The notes under the pieces were generated by a model. It was not told the DNA's origin. It saw only the letters and a program-made list of their open reading frames with translations, and searched no databases. A stretch of 60,000 bases of DNA from Bolinopsis microptera (taxonomy: Eukaryota > Ctenophora > Tentaculata > Lobata > Bolinopsidae). The DNA is taken from NCBI RefSeq assembly GCF_026151205.1, contig NC_087072.1:6622084-6682083 (forward strand), read 5' to 3'. A program made the translations under genes and the position numbers. This document shows, in pieces, positions 1 to 11,102 of the stretch; position 1 is the first letter of the stretch, and each line of letters opens with the position of its first letter.

Positions 1-1018
1 CAGTACAAATTACTGAGGCTTTGTTTTTTTGGCTGAGGTCTGACTCAGCCTACATCACGATACTAAATCGGGCTTATTATATCAGGTACTGTAGATTTGT
101 TGATTGATGATTCCTGACCATATGGCTTGGCTACCAATCATCGATCCCACGTTTCACACATATGTTTTAGTCTAATTATTTCTTGTTCTAATTGGTCCCT
201 GTAATTTATTCCAGGTTAACGTGAGTTTTACCATGACACCATGCTGTTGCACTTGCAGTGCCTGCAGATTTTATGGCATTTTTCTGTGTTTCATCACTCG
301 GTAATCCGACCGAAATGGAGAAATAGCAATTATCGTTGTTCGTTTTCATCAATTGGTGTATAAATTGTCACATCACCAGAATAATTGAACTTCGACAGTT
401 TCTCAATTGAGGCAAATACGTCTTACTCACAATTATAAATGCTCTTAGTTCTTATCTTTTCTTCCGACATGTAACCTAACTGTTTTTATTTTCGCCCGCA
501 GTTAAACCATTAACGTCCCGTATTTTGGAACTAATGTAGCTATAATTTGCTCACTTCTATATCGGTGGTACTGATAGAAGCTGCATCAAAGAGTGCATCC
601 CTCCAACTGTCTAACCGGCCAAAATTCTCATCGTAAGTTCCCGGCTTCATGGTAAACCTTCTCAGCTCAAATTTTCGTAACTTCACTTTTTCGGTTTCAG
701 TTTTTCTGTCGCAAGCTGCATGCTCTCCCACTCCCAGCAGAATCCCGTTCAAATTATTGAAATTCTCTGACTATTGTAACTATATTATATATACATGTTT
801 ATTACACATGTATATTTGGTTCACACTTCACGTAACCCAACCCGGCGGTCATAACCCGATTGACAAAGTAAAGCTATGACTAAGGGCATGTCGTTGCTGC
901 ATTAATTGCTGTTAGCGTCTGAAGGTAGGAACTGACGCGGGGCCGGTGCATGAGGGCAACAACACCCTGTTGCCTGCACCATATGTCTTGTTATGTTTGC
1001 TAACGTTTCCCCGTCCAG
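1..1018. other. non-coding flank upstream of first variable exon
   Basis: No protein-like reading frame is visible here. A good acceptor (TTTTCGCCCGCAG ending at 501) is followed by a possible donor (ATC then GTAAGT near 632). Positions 502-631 could therefore be a small untranslated exon of the same transcript family, but stops occur in the frame that would matter. An in-frame ATG at 993 lies just before the acceptor at 1018 and would be used only if that acceptor is not. Confidence 0.4.
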
Positions 1019-1460
1019 GTCATGTTCTCATGGTGATCCTATGGTTTTGCCTAACAGCACGGTTGCACGTGCACGCAGGACTGGTATAGTCCAGCGTTCC
1101 TCTAACTCTACCCCGGAGAACAATGAGGCTCTGCCGCGTCGCTCTTCTATTGCCGTTCTTCCCACTGCTTTTGCAACCGCTGAAAACAATACAACGAAGG
1201 GAAGGAGGGTGTCTATCGTTGAGTTGATGATAGCTGCCAAGAAAGAAGCTGCCGCGCAGCAAGAAGGTTCTGACGATAATGCAAAAAAGAGTATATTTGA
1301 TATCTTCCCTGATGAACAGGAGGAGGATGATGACAAATCGGGTAAACCGAAGAAAAAAACTGCAAAACCTACCAAAAAAGCATCCAAGTCCAACAACAAG
1401 AAAGGAGCGGCTCCAAAGACGAAAATGAGCGCCGCGCCAAAGGGGGCCCCTGGTGGAGCG
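1019..1460 (+). CDS. candidate alternative N-terminal exon VN1 (innexin array)
   Basis: The coding part is taken from ATG 1041 to 1460, 140 codons, ending phase 0 at GCG|GTAGGT. A good acceptor with branch-like GCTAAC (GTTTCCCCGTCCAG, ending at 1018) lies just upstream. An unspliced transcript could start at the in-frame ATG 993. The peptide is predicted disordered. It has an Arg/Ser-rich start carrying two strong PKA-type sites (RRSSIA and RRVSIVE), an Ala/Glu-rich short helix, an acidic patch (PDEQEEDDD) and then a Lys-rich tail with many KK pairs and a Gly/Pro end. No known domain, membrane segment or signal peptide was seen. No downstream exon of its own is visible, so I infer splicing to the innexin core acceptor at 29229. 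An unrelated short gene is the alternative. The exon itself is well supported; its partner is inferred. Confidence 0.6.
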
Positions 1461-4400
1461 GTAGGTTTAATTAAACTATTAAAGGAAAACAAATTTTTTC
1501 TTGTGATCTTACACCCTTTAATTGTTTTAGATGAGAGAAGCGCATAATCAGTAATCACATTGCTTAAATATATTCCCTTACTATATATATACCGCAGTTT
1601 TTATGCATTACGGTTTTGTCACAAAACCAGTTCTAATATGATGAGCCTGATGAGTTATGCACCTGTGTGCTGGTAGTGGTCGGGTGTAAAAGTGGATGTG
1701 CAATATTCTAGAAATGACTTAAAGTTGAAAGAAAAACTCGGCCCTTTTGCATTTTCGTACTGTAGAATACCTAGTATAGTAGTTATTTTTTGGACCTTTG
1801 GCGGCGTCTCACGCTCAAAATAAGCGAAATATTGTAACAGGTTCCCGCCCAGCTCGTCGGGTCCATTATACAGTTATCCCATTTGATATACTATAATGTT
1901 CTTACTTTTTACCGGATTAATGCTCCCATTCCCAACACAAGGGTAGAACTTAGCGGAAAATATCTTTCTCTAAATTAGTAAAAGCAAATAAAGGAAATAT
2001 GGCGTCAATGTGATCGCCTTTTCGATCCAGTTATGTTATGTAAAGATTCATTGTCAATTGTATCGGCTGGGCCTTTGGTGGTCGTGCCAGGTTTTTAGAG
2101 CCCGCAATATCACTAAGTCATCGCTACTTCTAGAATACTGCATGTTCATATAATCAAGAGTATGAGACCGGTTCGTGTGTTGGGCTCATTGTATTATTAC
2201 AAGACTTATTTTGGCTGTTTTAGAGACAAAATTTGCACTGCGCAAACTGCTGCAGTAACGCAATCACCGCTTGCAGATTGCGTATTGATCCCTGATCTTT
2301 ATGTGTAGCGATCGGTGTAAGCTGGTGAAGCGGGAGCGTGCTTTTACTCCTAAAAGAACATTTCCCTCCCAAATAATTTAGCTATTTTATTCATCAGTAA
2401 CGTTCCCGAGAAGCTCTGGGGTTCAGAGGAACGGGCATACCCCTCACTTTCTGTCTAAAATTTTGTGTTTCGAGTCCTCCTTTTTTCCGTGAAATCAACC
2501 CTCAGTACTTTAGTAATAAATCTGACATTAAATCTGATTTTAAAGTTTCTTGTTAAAACGGGAATTTGAAAATCTTGACAGCTCTTTTCAGCTAGCTGTC
2601 AGTCATGTAATACCTATACTAAACAATACTGTCTAAACTTTAACAAAACTTCGGACAGCTGTAATAACACCTTCTATCAAAGTACCAAACTGATTCACGT
2701 GTCAAAAATCAAGAGACGTCATTTTTCAGGAACCTGGCCAGGATAGGAAGGTGAAAGCGCTGGTTTTAAAATTCATCAGTATTAAAGTACATGTCAGGTT
2801 TTCGTCGATGTATGTTTTCTGGCACCTTACCGCCGAAAATTGGACTGTGTTAGTAATTCTTGGTTTTATAGGTGCCGGCCTTCTCTGTTGAGTTTTAACT
2901 CGCCAAGTTGAAGTACCAGCGTGATCTGTTACCGTGTATAAAACTGAACGAAACTTTTCAGAAATATTTAATTTTTCGGTCCAATAGAGTTGAACGAAGA
3001 TAATTTAAATGGTTCGGTTGACTCAATCTTACCCAATTTTTCAAACCCCGATGATAAAGGACTCACAGTCAGTTACCTTAACCTGAAGGTTGTAAAGCTA
3101 ATAATGTTCTACAGGTTCAACCGTCGAATTGTATTCGTAAGAAGAGGGGGATAACCATTGGGAATTATTTTTGAAAATGCAATATTGACCTGGATGTCAA
3201 GATTTTTTGGCATTTATAATTATGATACTTTCGGATTTACTCCAGAAATCCCTAATTATTACTGCCGAAAATGTCAGTTCAATCAAACTGCTTATTTGAT
3301 GTGTTCTTGATTGTCATACTATAGCAGCATTAAATTAGAGATTCAAAGTCTTATTTCTAACCTTTTAACGTTCATCTAGAAATAGTTGATAATATTTGCA
3401 ACTCCAAACGACCAATTTCCTGATTTTGTCTTCATAAGCCCATCTTTTGTACACATCCGGGAAGAAAGATTCATTGTTTCGATTTCTGAATCAGGACAAT
3501 TGACGAATTGTGTACCAATGCTCAATATTTGTAATTTCCTTGTCCAAGGTCAGTTGAAAGGTAGGCGCACAAACTTCAAGAAGATAGGCTTGAAACATTA
3601 TTACAATTACATTTTGTCTGATTCTCCTTGTGACATCAGTTTATCAATATTTGTGGGGTGTCGACTCTGTTTGAATTTGTGAAATGATCTGTAAAAGTCT
3701 GATCGTTGTTCATTTACTGTTTAATCGATTTGTATCAAGATCTTGTTCATGATTGGGGGCGAGGTGTATGACGAATGCTTACTTCTCGGCAGTGGGACCG
3801 AGCAGATTTGTACACCAGGGTTTCACCGTGCAACCACATCAAACAGAGTTCTTCTAAAAAATTTTTCTCTGTTCCTCATCATTATTAAGAATTACCTTAT
3901 AAGGCCTTTATGGGCGCACCTTTGTGAGCAATTTATCCTCTACTGCCCATTGTTAGGGCCGTTCACAACTTTAGCTCCATTGTTTAATCCTAATCTTGGA
4001 TAGAAATTAAAGGGTCAATGATACCCTGATCTGACTTATGTCTGATTACTTTTCATTTATAGCCTGGAAGTAAGACATGGAAATAGTTTCAGCTATAATT
4101 TAGCATAATAAATTTAATTGTGTATAGTAGTAATATAGTAGAAATACAATATATTAGTACAATATTGAAAGAGTTTATTTTGCATATGAGACCTGAGTCT
4201 AATCTTATGCATTCCTTTATTGCGGATCGATGATCTCAAATACTGTCAGATTGGATTATTCATCAGCATAGTATATAATGTTGTATTTCATGGTTGTTTA
4301 GTCCAACACATCAAATTATTTCTTAGGTTAATGTATCACAATTTACACTAAGCTTCCTGACAATTCAAGATGTTAAATTCAAGAATTACCTTCATAGAAG

Positions 4401-4877
4401 ATTTTACAATTATACGAGCAAGATGATTGGGGTTAGTTAAGCTGGCAATGTACATAATTGAGGCAGGGCATTCAATATTGTAATTTTACAATATTAGTGT
4501 GTATAAGCTTTAAAATGCTGCAAATTTTATATAACAGAGCCAACATATTTAATATTGCCATGGGATGGCAAGTCCCCGTTCATCGCAGTCCGCTAATTTT
4601 ACTGCATCTACTCTTAATATTATCTAAATGTCTAACGTAACTTAAGTGACTCAAAAAACACAAACGTTCCATCCACTATTTCCCATCAAATTATTCTGAG
4701 AACACTGGTCAAGTATTCATCGCGCTGGTAATTATGATATCCTTCACTTGTACTTGAACATTCAATAATCAAAATTAGCTCTAATGTCAAATTCCCTTGA
4801 TTAAGTTAACCGTTAATGCAACCTATGATACGCTGATATTCTTCTTTTAACCCTTCATTCCTGTGCTGCATTTGCAG
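1461..4877. other. intron/intergenic between VN1 and VN2
   Basis: There is no convincing coding exon here. A 21-nt open segment at 2730-2750 (EPGQDRK, phase 0 at both ends) sits between a good acceptor (ATTTTTCAG) and a weak donor (GTGAAA); I do not call it. Longer open frames at 3386-3682 and 3743-4003 look random in composition. Around 4531-4615 lies a segment that recurs diverged at 35397-35482. Confidence 0.4.
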
Positions 4878-5303
4878 CGATCTCTTACGTTCTCAATTTA
4901 CTATTCTCAATCTCCAAACAAACAGTCTTTTGTTAAATTTGGCTTTAAAGTTCTTTTGATGGAGATTCGACTGAATGACATAAGGTTGTGCGACCATGAT
5001 GACACCGACTGCACGGACACCAGTACCACCGAAAACTCTTCTGAGATCGCTCCTCCACAAATCAAGTACGAAAGAGAGTTCATCGCCAAGTTACTCCAAC
5101 AACAAACCAGTCATGTTCTGTCTGAGGCAACTGCAGACCATAGAAAAGACCAGGCTGGTTTCTTTAAGAAACTAAAAGGAGACGGTGAGAGTCCAGCCCC
5201 GCCGGTGAAGAAGCGGGCGGTGCACAAACCTAAAGATGAAGGAATGATGAAGAAGAAAAAACCTGTGATTAATACAGTAAAGGGAAAACAACCCGGCCCT
5301 CCA
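4878..5303 (+). CDS. candidate alternative N-terminal exon VN2 (innexin array)
   Basis: The exon starts after an excellent acceptor (CTGTGCTGCATTTGCAG, ending at 4877) and ends at CCA|GTAAGT in phase 0. The likely start is ATG 4959 (MEIRLNDIRLCDHDD), giving 115 codons; the frame is open back to the acceptor. The peptide begins acidic with a cluster of Asp/Thr, then a helical stretch (YEREFIAKLLQQQTSHVL), then a Lys/Pro-rich tail with KKKKP and ends PGPP. It is predicted mostly disordered and soluble, with no recognised domain. As in the other exons of the array, no partner exon is seen before the innexin core. The function as an innexin N-terminal extension is inferred from phase and position. 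Confidence 0.6.
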
Positions 5304-8300
5304 GTAAGTACATATCCTGGTACATGCATTATCATTATGTACTTATAATTACGTCTTTTAACAAATAAATAAGTTATTATTAAATTGATGGTGGTTAGGT
5401 CTTTACTCAATTAGTGCCCAGTAGATAGGTTAATTGTAGTCTAACCAACTTTCGGAGTAAACTTCTATTTTTGTATTCTACTGGCTTATTGCTTTATATC
5501 GGTACATCTTAGTTATCATTACTGTTGAGCAATCGATATGATATAAATATACGTACATATAGGGGGCCGTATTGTAATGATGCTGCAGCAGTCAGCACAT
5601 TAATTGAGTATATTCAGCTGCGTACGCGGTTACAAGTTCCTACTATTGTTTATTGAACAGTGTATAATTTGGTTACCAGATCTATCTGCAGTTGTCTTTA
5701 TAGTTATACAATACATATACCAATTCGAATGTAAATTACCGTGAAGTTACCTAAATGGATCAGCTCCTAGTACGGGTAACTTTGTGAACAACCCTTGTTA
5801 AAGACATGACACTCAGTGTTACTCACTAATCATAAGACCATAATGTCCAGTTAAAGTTTACCCAGCACGATTTATTAAATTAGGCCTAGGGTAAATTCTG
5901 GGGAATAATCATACGTTTAAAATTAGCAAATTACCGTAGAAATATAAAGGCTGCAATAATTTTCTATTATATTTACTCAGCGCCGTTGCTCACTCGTCAC
6001 TTCTAATTCCCAAAAGTATGGTCTGCTGCGAATGTCTGTATCAATTTCAAGCTTTGGTCACGGGGATTTCCGGGTTCGGCCTATTTGAGATCATTGTGCA
6101 TCAAATCAGAGGCTTGTTCTTCTGGATAATCCATTGCTTCCTCGTCACTCGACATGGATTTATCGAACCATTATGCATATCATGAGCACTTTGCTGTTGA
6201 TGCCGTAATCGCGAAATGACCAGTTAGTCCGCAACATTTTCTCGGTAGCTCGAATATTTCGATCAGTATCGAAATCCCTCTCCACAGGGCCCGGTAGTAG
6301 ACGCGGGAGTTGTTATGTGGGAATCAGTCGGCTGGTGATCCGGGAATATTATTGGAGATAACTATACTAAGCACCACCAACCTTTAGATCTCGCGTTAGC
6401 AAGTTGTGGTGTTGTCTTTAGCATACACAGCAAGTTGACACTGCATTAACTTTAATAGTGCTGACTCCTTGTCCAAAGTACGGCTGTCGCGTTTTCCGGT
6501 TTCCCAGCTTGACAGATCCCCAAAAACTCTCTTTGTTAACCTCCTGGAACCACACTCCACGTGGTGTGAAGGACCACGCCCAGTTCTACAGATAGACGCC
6601 GCCCCGTCTATTGTCCAGATATACGGGACGTGCCCTTTGTCACGACTCATGAGTCTACTTCAGTACCTAGTTGTGAGATGTTCATGTCAGGTTCTTAGCT
6701 ACCTCCCATCTCTGTTTCAGTATCACAGTTCCATTATTCGTCAGCTCTTGTTTTATAAATATCGCACACGATAAGTTAAATTGAGTTGCTTTTAACTTTT
6801 TAACAAACGTAAACATAAAAAGTTTGACTAAATACTGTTACATATAAGGATTAACGATCCAATATAACACGGACGTCTTCTTGGCACCGTATTTTGTTAC
6901 GAGTATGCATTTAGTTCGCATTTTGCTACGCTTTGATCGACGAGAAACTCGGTACATCAAAAAACACACACTTTGGGATAATATTTCGGAAAATCTTTTG
7001 TGGAAAGATAATCAATAATCATCCAAACAGTTAATGACTGCCTATAATACCCCTGCTTTGTACAGAGGCGTCTAAAGGGTCGGCATTTTGAGGGAATCTC
7101 ATTTAATTGAGGGCAAAGGCCCGTTTTCCTGCCAGCGAAGAAAGACTAGGAGAAGACTCTAGCGACTCGTTATCGTAGTTAAACTAGTAGGATTGATGTT
7201 TAGCAGTACGTGTTTAAACTTTAAGCCATGAGGCAAAAAGTAACGTTTTCATTTTCCATTTCATCTCGAGGCCTTCGTTTAATTTAAATCAAAGTGCCCG
7301 TAACTCTTGTATTTAATGGCCTACGCTTTACTTAGCTTACAAATTTGGCGCTTGAGCTTGAAACTCCACAATACGGCCACTAAACACTATTTTCGTTGTA
7401 CATATTTAGAGAAATTGTAAGCTTTTCGAGGCTATAAAACAACAAACTATAAACAACAGTTAATATTTGATGACTTATTTAAAATCATTTCCTCATTCAT
7501 AATTGTTCCAAAACTGCCTGACTGTCCATTTCATCTCCAGAGGTAGAATTATACGAAAGTCAATGGCTGTACGATATTGAGATACGCGTACGTATGGTCG
7601 ATCTATGATCTGCCTGCACAGCTGCAAGTCATGCTATTTCGCCTCAATATACCATGGTTTATACCGCTCCCTGGAAAGCTTTCAGGCTCTCGCTCTGTGT
7701 CTCAGTGGCGACTGCTCCCATATCACGGTAGACCATGGACTAACCCGCAGATCTTTAATCATGTGATATTTGCTAGAAGATTCCCCAAGAATTGCGGCCC
7801 TCTCAGATCCTCTGATTCTGCCTCGAATCACGCGGCGCCATCCTCCTATTAATTGATCATTGTATCTTGGGTATATATCTTTCGGCCTAGGCGCCACTAT
7901 ATACGTGCATAAATAATTTCATTGCTAGGCTTTTGATACACAATGAACATTTCATATTCATTTAAATTTGTACTCCTCAATGTTAAATCGGTAAGGGCTG
8001 CAGTTATTTGCATTTTGCTTTCGTAATTCATGTAGATTTGCTCATTATGGTGCCGATCTAATAGGAGATTTGTAATAGCTTGTGCCTACCCTTCATCGTT
8101 TATCTACTTGGCTCTATTATCTAAGTTTAATGCACGGATGATGACCGTATCTTTGTTTACTTGTTAAGCAGTCTCGCGACTCTGACCTTCTTTCAATATT
8201 CTGGCAGACATTCGCCAGGATTGGCTTCATTGCTCAAAAAATAAAGCATCCCACCGGCTTTTATTCGGCAGTTACGTGCTGATTTGATTGCTACTTTGCC

Positions 8301-8682
8301 TACTTCTTGATGATATCGCGTCTTTCCCGTCGTACCTAATAAGCGATATTAAACTTCTCAATACTCGCTCGATGTGGGTGCAGAAAATGATAGCTTAATT
8401 ATGTTAGAGCCGTGTCAACGGGCAACAACATGTGCCTTTATCACAGCTTCCAGCCATAACTTGTGACTGTCGTAGTTGCCGTAGTTTCTTGCAATTGTTG
8501 GCACATCATTTATCTCAGCTATCTAGAACTAGTCTGATAGTTGTTTCCAAGTAATGACCCTTTCTAAGTATTCACTTAACTTTGGCATTCCGTACAATCT
8601 TATCTGCACGACCTTCTTTGCTTATTACAACTGAACTTTCTTTTGAACATTTTTTACCTCAATTTCATGACACAACCCTCAG
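5304..8682. other. intron/intergenic between VN2 and VN3
   Basis: I see no supported gene. The frames at 6469-6774 and 7577-7852 are open on both strands but have no protein-like composition and no matching splice sites. AT-rich sequence dominates. Confidence 0.4.
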
Positions 8683-9266
8683 CTGGGTTTTAAGGGACTC
8701 TGTAACCGTGGTGGCAAGATGAAACCCTGGTAACCCTGGTAACCCTGGTGAAACCCTGGTGTGCTACCGGACCCTGCCTCCCTCTCATCATGAACATTGT
8801 CGCGGAACACTTTTGGGAGTTCCTCCAGAAAAACCCTAACATGACTAAACCTGTGAATCCGATTCTTCCACAGAGCGATCAGTGCATCATGTTGAACACC
8901 ATGGCTGAACTTTGTATTGGGGGAGAGCTGTTGTGCGAGAGCATGGAGCCGGACATGTCCATATGTGACAACGAGAGTGCAGGGGGCAGCGGGACTTCGG
9001 GTGGTAGGGCCAGAAATGGGAAAGGCAGAAACAAACGATCAGGGAAGGGTAAGGGGGGTAGGGGAGGCATGATGAGGAGCGGGATGATGCGGGCAAATAT
9101 GATGAAACATGGAATGATGGGTGGTGGTATTGGACCTGGAAAAGGCGGAAAAAAAGGAGGGCTGTCCAAGATTAAAGAGGAGGGCGGCGATTCGGACCAT
9201 CATCAGGCGCCCAGGAACATGCCTGCCCAGAAGAAGCCTAGTACTATCGAATGCTTTGCTGAAATC
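8683..9266 (+). CDS. candidate alternative N-terminal exon VN3 (innexin array)
   Basis: A plausible acceptor (ACACAACCCTCAG) ends at 8682. The leader contains a short GGTAACCCT-type repeat and a very short upstream frame from ATG 8719. I choose ATG 8790 (MNIVAEHFWEFLQKNP), giving 159 codons to ATC|GTAAGT in phase 0. The first 70 residues contain an amphipathic start and several cysteines. A strongly basic Gly/Lys/Met region follows, in which MMR, MMK and GMM recur. It ends with the more ordered STIECFAEI. The Gly-Met-basic part has the same style as VN6 and VN8. No family is recognised. It is one of the larger variable exons and is inferred to join the innexin core. Confidence 0.6.
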
Positions 9267-9641
9267 GTAAGTATACCCATTTTATTGATATTTTCTATAA
9301 TATGCTTATTTTCAGAGATATCTTTATGATATACAATCATCACTAAATTAATTCACAGAAACATATTACATAAGATGTGGAATCATTTTCAAGAATATAT
9401 AGCAATTTCATCATTTGATAGAATTTTTTATCCGATTAACGTGTTATTTCCGCTCCGCCACTTTTCTTAAGCATCTTATTGTTGAAAAACAGGAGCAGCC
9501 TGCGAGAGCTCTTGGACAACTCTTACAGTAAATTAGTTAATTAGTTAAACTGCTTGCTTATAAGCCGTGGTTGTGAGCCGTGAGGCCGACAGATCATTAT
9601 GAATGCTCATGTTCTTGTGCGTTTTGGTCTGTAGTTACCAG

Positions 9642-9764
9642 TCAACGGGTCAACCGGTTAATATGGGAAATTTTCATTGTTATATTATATATCAAGCTGC
9701 AGAACTAAAATCTCCGGAGTTGAAAAGATGTTTAAATGTTCCTGGTACAAACCGTTTATGTTGG
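9642..9764 (+). CDS. possible alternative N-terminal exon VN4
   Basis: The acceptor GGTCTGTAGTTACCAG ends at 9641. ATG 9663 opens 34 codons (MGNFHCYIIYQAAELK at the start) and ends phase 0 at TGG|GTATGT, a good donor. Composition is less biased than in the other variable exons, so this may be chance. If real, MG followed by a cysteine at position 6 would be compatible with N-terminal acylation. Confidence 0.35.
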
Positions 9765-11008
9765 GTATGTAACAATGAAATACTGTAATTGTTATAAAAG
9801 ATAACCATTGACCATGTTGTATAGAATCATCTTAAATAACCGATTGTATGTAGTAAGATTGTACAGTGAACTGCATAATCGTTTGGATGGAAAACTTTAT
9901 TGCGAAGAGTCGCATGAAATTGGGGGTCATCGTAGTTACATCGTCTTAGTTTCATAACAGTAACACGGTAAATTAAGCATTTTCTGGGATTCTTGTTTTA
10001 CCAGGAGATTCAGGGGGATTGCAGTAAGTGTATAGTGTATTTTAATGTAACGAAAGTGTATCACAATCAAAGTTGGCACTATGTTATTGTTACTTAGCGT
10101 GTGCTTATCCGTAACGTTCGTACGCATGACTTGACCTGGACCGTGAAACGTTCCAAATTAGAGATATTCATAGTAGTATTATATGATACTAGAAAGCCCG
10201 TGGTAACAGGGACGAAGCTAGTAGTATTCTTTGAAAGAAAGTTTTAATCGCATCAAAAAATATCCATCCCAACCGAAGATACAGCCGATTTAAATATAAA
10301 ACACTTTAAACACAACGTAATTACCACAAAACCGATCAAAATGACGTTAAAACAATCTTTGCACGTGCATATGTGCATTAAGACACCGTTGCTATGGAAC
10401 CTTTTGGTTGTTACCTTAATTCCTATTTTTCATCTAATTTGCACGTGGGCGGTCGTACATACATTCTACATCAGAAAGAATCTTTTGAATTATAGTAGAG
10501 ATTAGAGATATTCATAGTAGTGTTATATGATATTTGTACCTCTGTAAACTAGTATCATATCATCAAGTATCAAGTGACCTTATCACTTAATCTTATTCGA
10601 ATTGCACCTCTCCCGGCAAGCTTATAATAAAAGAGTGTAACATAGCGGTGGAGTATTATAATAGCACTTGTATTAGCACTTGTCCTTACAAGAAGAGCTT
10701 TTGTGGAGATTAGAAATTGCAATCACGATGATAACCGAGGCTGATGGGAATTGTTGCTGTACAATCTCCTAATCAGTGCTTGTTGACATGTTATTTACTG
10801 AAGTCACCGTATAACCAGAACACTGCTTATCTTGATTAGTTATCGTCCTCCAGATAGTTGATCAGATTCTAGCTGGACTACGAAAGTAGATGTGATGAGT
10901 CTGGTACGGATCAGGCGTTACTAATGACTCATTTGGAACAGACGTTCTTATTGTCTTGGTCTATTGTCTGGTTATTATCGTACTTTTCGGCTAGTAGTGC
11001 CTTATCAG
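9765..11008. repeat. non-coding stretch with a 34-bp direct repeat pair
   Basis: Near-identical copies of ATTAGAGATATTCATAGTAG and its flank lie at about 10158-10191 and 10501-10534. They bracket about 310 bp that begins with an AGAAAGCCCGTGGTAACAGG-like segment. This could be a small degenerate transposon. No coding exon was seen. Confidence 0.4.
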
Positions 11009-11102
11009 AACGATTATAATACTCTTGTGTATGTTCGGTGCTGATCCGAAATCGGAAAAGAAAAGACTGAAAAGGATTAAAAAGGTTAACGGAGTAGAAG
11101 AG
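11009..11102 (+). CDS. candidate alternative N-terminal exon VN5, polybasic
   Basis: This is a very short coding exon. ATG 11031 runs 24 codons to GAG|GTATGA in phase 0. The peptide begins MFGADPKSEKKRLKRIKK and is about half Lys/Arg, ending VNGVEE. An acceptor-like CTTATCAG ends at 11008. The basic helix followed by a small acidic end is the minimal form of the pattern seen in the longer variable exons. It is too short to match any family. The biased composition plus the in-phase donor are the support, and partner splicing is inferred. Confidence 0.5.

Noticed and set aside
2730-2750. Seven-codon microexon EPGQDRK
   Set aside because: Good acceptor but poor donor (GTGAAA), no start codon and no partner.
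7577-7897. Overlapping open frames on both strands
   Set aside because: No splice sites in phase and composition not protein-like.
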